DNA of 34,155 nucleotides, from positions 1-34,155 of the forward strand of contig JAIXRB010000032.1 in NCBI GenBank assembly GCA_027485405.1. The letters run 5' to 3'. Numbering within the stretch: the stretch's first letter is position 1; each line of letters begins with the position of its first letter. The translations under genes and the position numbers were made by a program. Source of the DNA: Leptospiraceae bacterium. Its GTDB lineage: Bacteria; Spirochaetota; Leptospiria; Leptospirales; Leptospiraceae. Under the pieces are notes generated by a model. The model was not told where the DNA came from, searched no databases, and saw only the letters and a program-made list of their open reading frames with translations. Shown here one piece after another: positions 30,645-34,155 of this stretch.

Positions 30645-32093
30645 TTGCACCCAGTTCAAAACAGATTTTGTTTTCTCCTAGCTCTAGCATTATCGGCAGG
30701 GACACCCCTATCTCTTTCTTCTCAAACTCTGAAAATTTTCAATATTAGAGCTTGGGACGCAGAAAAAAGAGTTTTTTCGTCTCCCAAAGACATTTCCGTT
30801 AAGAATGGAAAGCTGGAAAGTTGGGAGACCAGCTCATTAAAGTCAAAGGAACCTGTTAAATTCATATTGCCTACGTTTTGTGACGCAGGTGTTACCTTGG
30901 GTTCCAATTCCTGGGATGGAAAATCAAGCTTAAAAGACATAAATCAGCATCTTATGTCGTTTACTACTTTGGGTTTCAGTCATATCCTCAGTGTTGGAGA
31001 CGGTAAGGGGATCGACCGTTTGTCGGAGGAAATTCTAAAAGGCCAAAGAACTGGGCCTATTGTGTTAACGGCAGAAAAAGTATTCTTGGGTCATGCGGGA
31101 GAAGACCCAGGACAAAAGCCAGAATCGAATCAAAGATTTCATTTCCTTTTATCTGATGAGGCGGAATGCCCAGCCAGCACAACGAAAAACAGAATCCACC
31201 CTTTCTTTCTGAAAAAGAAAGAAGGTGACGGGTTTTCACAAAGACAGTTGAACGCCTGTCTGAGTAAGATTCGTGAAAGATCGGGCATTAGTATAGCCTA
31301 TACATTTGGAGAAAAAGATCTTTGGGAAGAAGGAGTCCTTTCTGGTTTTAAAATCTTTTACCAGACTATGCCTATATGGGACGATGCAGATATTCGTTAT
31401 AGAGACATTTGGTGGTCACCGCAACTCACAGTGACAAAAATGTCCAGCTTACGTTCAAAACCCGATGAAATCAAAAAAATCATACGATTTTGGGCAAAGA
31501 AAAATCCCCAATTGAATGCCGCTTGGTTAGAGAAAAACCTGGAGAGCATTCCAATGCCTCAAGAAGGAATAGTAACCTTTGACACCAAGGACATTGACAT
31601 CGAGAAGACGGAGAAGAAGAAAATTTTTCCTGCGTTTCCGCCCGCAGGGAAGACACATCTTCTCTTTTCTTCGGGATCGGGTTTCTTCGGAGTTTTGCCT
31701 GGAATTGCTCCTCTACAAGAAGTCTACCTTTGGCAAAAGTTCCTTTTCAATCCAAACGTGCAAGATCTGGAAGAGAAAGAGGTTGAGGCTGAAACAGATT
31801 GGAAGTTTTGGAAACAGGCTAGTCCTCCCATTGTTTTAGGCACTTTGAAAACCGATCCATACAAAGTTCCTGAAAGCCGAATCCAGCTACTCAAAGCTCT
31901 TACCCAGAACACTTGTGAGTTTTTGGGTGCTGAACACAAAGGCAAAATCGAGCTTGGAGGTGCCGCTTTTTTCTCTATCTACCCTAAAAATCCCTTGGAG
32001 TCTCCTCTCGGATTATTTGAAATTGAATCCGTGGTTCACCGAGGAAAATTGGTTTATACCCAAGAGCGTGAGAAGAAAGGAAAACAGAAATGA
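30645..32093 (+). CDS. Exported amidohydrolase-like protein lacking the HxH metal motif
   Basis: 482 residues, TTG start with AAGG seven bases upstream. Signal peptide: basic start, hydrophobic 'FCFLLALALSAGTPLSL', cleavage near 'LSS-QT'. The mature N-terminus 'KIFNIRAWDAEKRVFSSPKDISVKNGKLESW' and the C-terminal 'TQNTCEFLGAEHKGKIELGGAAFFSIYPKNPL' match the beta-sandwich framing of amidohydrolases. Where those enzymes have 'lPGliDxHxHlG', this one has 'ILPTFCDAGVTLG': D80 stays, but both histidines are G82 and T84. Catalysis by the usual metal centre therefore seems lost. It is joined to the S1 protein gene by a 4-bp ATGA overlap. Confidence 0.65.
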   Translation: MHPVQNRFCFLLALALSAGTPLSLSSQTLKIFNIRAWDAEKRVFSSPKDISVKNGKLESWETSSLKSKEPVKFILPTFCDAGVTLGSNSWDGKSSLKDINQHLMSFTTLGFSHILSVGDGKGIDRLSEEILKGQRTGPIVLTAEKVFLGHAGEDPGQKPESNQRFHFLLSDEAECPASTTKNRIHPFFLKKKEGDGFSQRQLNACLSKIRERSGISIAYTFGEKDLWEEGVLSGFKIFYQTMPIWDDADIRYRDIWWSPQLTVTKMSSLRSKPDEIKKIIRFWAKKNPQLNAAWLEKNLESIPMPQEGIVTFDTKDIDIEKTEKKKIFPAFPPAGKTHLLFSSGSGFFGVLPGIAPLQEVYLWQKFLFNPNVQDLEEKEVEAETDWKFWKQASPPIVLGTLKTDPYKVPESRIQLLKALTQNTCEFLGAEHKGKIELGGAAFFSIYPKNPLESPLGLFEIESVVHRGKLVYTQEREKKGKQK

Positions 32094-33253
32094 AAGCGAA
32101 TGGCAAATCCTCCCTTGAATTTGATAGACTCTTAGAAGAAAGCTTTAAAAAACGCAAATCGATTGAGCCTGGATCCCGGTGGGAGTCCAAGGTTGTTTCC
32201 ATTAAAAATGACTATATTTTTCTTCGAACCAAAGAAAACCAAATCTTGGGAAATGTATCCACCGAAGAGTTCAAAGAAGTTCCCCTCCCAAAGTTGGGTG
32301 AGATACTTCATGCCTACTTTTTGAAAGAAGAATCGGGCGATTATTACTTCACGACCTGTTTACATGGAGATACCATCACTGCTGATAACCTCCAGATCGC
32401 AATGACTGCTGAAATTCCCGTCATGGGACAGATTGCCCAAGAGACGAACGGGGGATATGAGATCCGATTGGGATCTTTCCATGCCTTTTTACCCTTCTCA
32501 CAAATTGATCTAAGAGAAAAAGGAAAAGAGCTGTATGGAATGAAACTGAAATTTATCGTTTCAGACATTCAACCTAAACAAAGTAAGATTGTCGTATCGC
32601 AGAAAAAGGTAAGTGAAAGAGAGCGAGAGTCCCGAAAGCGAGTTTTGCAAGAAGAACTGAAAGAAGGCTCCTTTGTTACTTGCAAAGTAAAGTCCATCCA
32701 CAAATTCGGACTCATTGTCGACTTAGATGGTATAGACGCTCTAGTTCCTGCTTCAGAAGCTTCTCACAAAAGGAACTCAGATCTTGAAAAAGAATTCCAA
32801 ATTGGAGAAAGTCTGCGCGCAAAAGTCCAAAGCCTGCAATGGGAAGAAAAGAAAATCACCCTTAGCGTTAAAGACTTTTTGACAGATCCTTGGGCAAACG
32901 CTGTGACTTTTAAAGAATCCGATCTTTTAGAGGGCGAGATTGAGTCTATTAAACCATTTGGAATCTTTGTCAAGTTAAACGATTCTTTTGGCGGTTTGGT
33001 TCCTAACAAAGAAACTGGTGTTCCTCAGAGAACTCCCGTAAACACAGTCTTTCATGTGGGACAAAAAGTGGAAGTTGTAGTCTTAGAAGTCAATCCAGAG
33101 AAAAAACAAATTGCCCTTTCCATTGCAAAAGCCAAAGAACTGAAAGAAAGACAGGAATACCAACAATATCTAAAATCGGAAGAAACGGTGGAGTCAGTTT
33201 CGAGTTTTGGACTCTTATTAAAGAAGTCTCTCGAAAACAAAAAGAACAAATAG
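32090..33253 (+). CDS. S1 RNA-binding repeat protein (ribosomal protein S1-like)
   Basis: 387 residues with three recognisable S1 repeats (about 109-172, 191-262, 279-346) and a degenerate one at the N-terminus (about 30-85). Strong repeat signatures are 'GSFVTCKVKSIHKFGLIVDLDGIDALVPASEAS' and 'GEIESIKPFGIFVKLNDSFGGLVPNKETG', with 'GQKVEVVVLEVNPEKKQIALSI' closing the last. E. coli S1 has six repeats, so this is a shorter homologue, either the S1 of the organism or a second S1-like RNA-binding protein. AAAGG precedes the ATG. A lysine-rich tail ends the protein. Confidence 0.82.
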   Translation: MKANGKSSLEFDRLLEESFKKRKSIEPGSRWESKVVSIKNDYIFLRTKENQILGNVSTEEFKEVPLPKLGEILHAYFLKEESGDYYFTTCLHGDTITADNLQIAMTAEIPVMGQIAQETNGGYEIRLGSFHAFLPFSQIDLREKGKELYGMKLKFIVSDIQPKQSKIVVSQKKVSERERESRKRVLQEELKEGSFVTCKVKSIHKFGLIVDLDGIDALVPASEASHKRNSDLEKEFQIGESLRAKVQSLQWEEKKITLSVKDFLTDPWANAVTFKESDLLEGEIESIKPFGIFVKLNDSFGGLVPNKETGVPQRTPVNTVFHVGQKVEVVVLEVNPEKKQIALSIAKAKELKERQEYQQYLKSEETVESVSSFGLLLKKSLENKKNK

Positions 33254-33256
33254 ACA

Positions 33257-33724
33257 ATGGAGGTAGCTCTGTTTGAACCAGAGATTCCTCCCAACACTGG
33301 CAATATAGCGCGACTTTGCGTGAATGTGGGCGTCCCACTTCGGATTATTGGAAACCCAAGTTTCGATCTTTCCGAAAAAGCTGTGAGAAGGGCGGGATTG
33401 GACTATTGGCATCTCTTGGACTTCCAGCAGTTTCCCGACTGGGAAGCGTACCGCCGAACCAAAAAAGAACAGCGTTTCTTGTTTTTCACTAAGTTTGGTG
33501 CCACAAACCTCTGGGACATCCAATTCCGAGAATCAGATTGCCTTGTTTTTGGAAAAGAAACCAAAGGATTGCCACCAGACCTATTAGAAACGGTGCCGAT
33601 CGGAGAAAAGGTCTATATCCCTATGGTTGAGGATTCCCGTTCCATCAACCTCTCCAATGCGGTTGCCATAGTCGTTTACGAGGCGTTTCGCCAAATCGAG
33701 CATCGCAAATTATCCTCAAAATAG
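33257..33724 (+). CDS. trmL: tRNA (cytidine/uridine-2'-O-)-methyltransferase TrmL
   Basis: 155 residues, the normal size for the TrmL (YibK) branch of the SPOUT family. It methylates the 2'-O of nucleotide 34 in tRNA-Leu anticodons. Key segments are 'EPEIPPNTGNIARLC' at the N-terminus, 'RRAGLDYWHL', 'LVFGKETKGLP' and the trefoil-knot SAM site 'YIPMVEDSRSINLSNAVAIVVYEAFRQ'. It begins three bases after the S1-gene stop with no obvious ribosome-binding site, so coupling is likely. Function by homology is well supported. Confidence 0.93.
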   Translation: MEVALFEPEIPPNTGNIARLCVNVGVPLRIIGNPSFDLSEKAVRRAGLDYWHLLDFQQFPDWEAYRRTKKEQRFLFFTKFGATNLWDIQFRESDCLVFGKETKGLPPDLLETVPIGEKVYIPMVEDSRSINLSNAVAIVVYEAFRQIEHRKLSSK

Positions 33725-33746
33725 AAAACAATTTACAACTGTTTTC
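33724..33746. repeat. Imperfect inverted repeat between trmL and the last gene
   Basis: GAAAACA (33724-33730) and TGTTTTC (33740-33746) are perfect complements around a nine-base AT-rich loop. There is no following T-run, so it is not a standard intrinsic terminator; a weak hairpin or operator for the gene at 33769 are alternatives. Confidence 0.3.
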
Positions 33747-33768
33747 CCAAGGAAGAAATGGAAGAATA

Positions 33769-34155
33769 ATGCCATTCCCTTTGTCACAGCAGGAGATTGA
33801 GAAAGAAATCCAAGCCTTGTTTTCAGTTGGTTTGTCTGGAAACGCTAAGGACTTTCATTCCTGGGTTTACATGGAGACTTTTCGAAAGTTCAAAGAACTT
33901 CCTGAAATTGATATGAGCGTTATAGAAGCTTTCTTGCAAAAGTTAGCTGCTTCTGGAGACATTGTACCGAATCCACTGGATCCTAGAGAGTTTGGAATTT
34001 CCGATGGGTCGGCATTATTGAAAAAACTTTCATCTAACGAGAAGTTTGTAATCCTGGGTGCCCTACGTTATAATCCTATGCAGTATGTCAGGTCTCGACT
34101 CGAATTTTTCCTAACGAGAAACAAAGTCGAAGAAGAACTCAACATGGATCTCTGC
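33769..34155 (+). CDS. Unknown protein, 3' end outside the window
   Basis: An open frame starts at ATG 33769, with GGAAG a few bases upstream, and runs to the last base without a stop: 129 residues visible. It starts 'MPFPLSQQEIEKEIQALF', is rich in Phe, Leu and charged residues, predicted soluble and helical, with no signal peptide. A segment 'EIDMSVIEAFLQKLAASGDIVPNPL' resembles a winged-helix turn but not strongly. I do not recognise the family. Codon use matches its neighbours, and it continues the plus-strand run after trmL. Confidence 0.65.
   Translation, partial: MPFPLSQQEIEKEIQALFSVGLSGNAKDFHSWVYMETFRKFKELPEIDMSVIEAFLQKLAASGDIVPNPLDPREFGISDGSALLKKLSSNEKFVILGALRYNPMQYVRSRLEFFLTRNKVEEELNMDLC

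Overview
The window looks like a compact stretch of spirochaete chromosome, most likely from a Leptospira, probably one of the saprophytic lineages. This is inferred from moderate-to-low GC by eye, many spirochaete-type 'orphan' signalling proteins, tightly packed mixed-strand genes with 4-bp overlaps, and TTG/GTG starts. I could not test it by database search. I see no tRNA, rRNA, IS element, phage gene or CRISPR array. About 40 protein genes fill nearly all the sequence, and no stretch longer than 300 bases lacks a gene.

Layout. 1-461: 3' end of an ECF sigma factor overlapping a small one-helix membrane protein. 463-1407 (minus): an atypical Nudix hydrolase and a CoA-binding protein. 1548-2238 (plus): DoxX-like membrane protein plus nucleoside phosphorylase PpnP. 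2249-5850: CoA-transferase, half-size GDT1-type transporter, pirin and an unknown protein. 6024-10790: nitroreductase, acidic anchored protein, a large membrane PP2C/SpoIIE phosphatase and an exported unknown. 10908-13453 (minus): RlmL-like methyltransferase, ung, DMT transporter. 13484-16254: second DMT transporter, then (minus) cyclic-nucleotide-binding protein, AI-2E/PerM-type permease and pterin dehydratase. 16312-19418: bioD-bioA-bioB. 19477-22859: GPH-type symporter, a 59-residue unlisted small gene, an SGNH lipoprotein, serB. 22824-28724 (minus): aroE-folC-tetR-trpF-mutS. 28791-30612: small membrane protein, glycosyltransferase, HATPase-domain protein. 30645-end (plus): an exported amidohydrolase-like protein that lacks the HxH motif, an S1-repeat protein, trmL and an open-ended unknown.

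How genes work together. BioD, BioA and BioB make the last three steps from KAPA to biotin; bioF is not next to them. AroE feeds chorismate, which supplies both folate (FolC) and tryptophan (TrpF), so the minus-strand run has a chorismate theme with mutS coupled at its end. Several signalling parts (ECF sigma, PP2C phosphatase, HATPase protein, cyclic-nucleotide sensor) sit without their usual partners.

The best leads are: ung apparently starting at CTG inside the end of the upstream methyltransferase gene; the amidohydrolase-like exported protein without metal ligands; the small gene at 21076-21255; the extracytoplasmic domain of the PP2C phosphatase; and the divergent promoter region at 1408-1547, where one transcript may be leaderless. 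I found no clear new multi-gene system such as a defence island.
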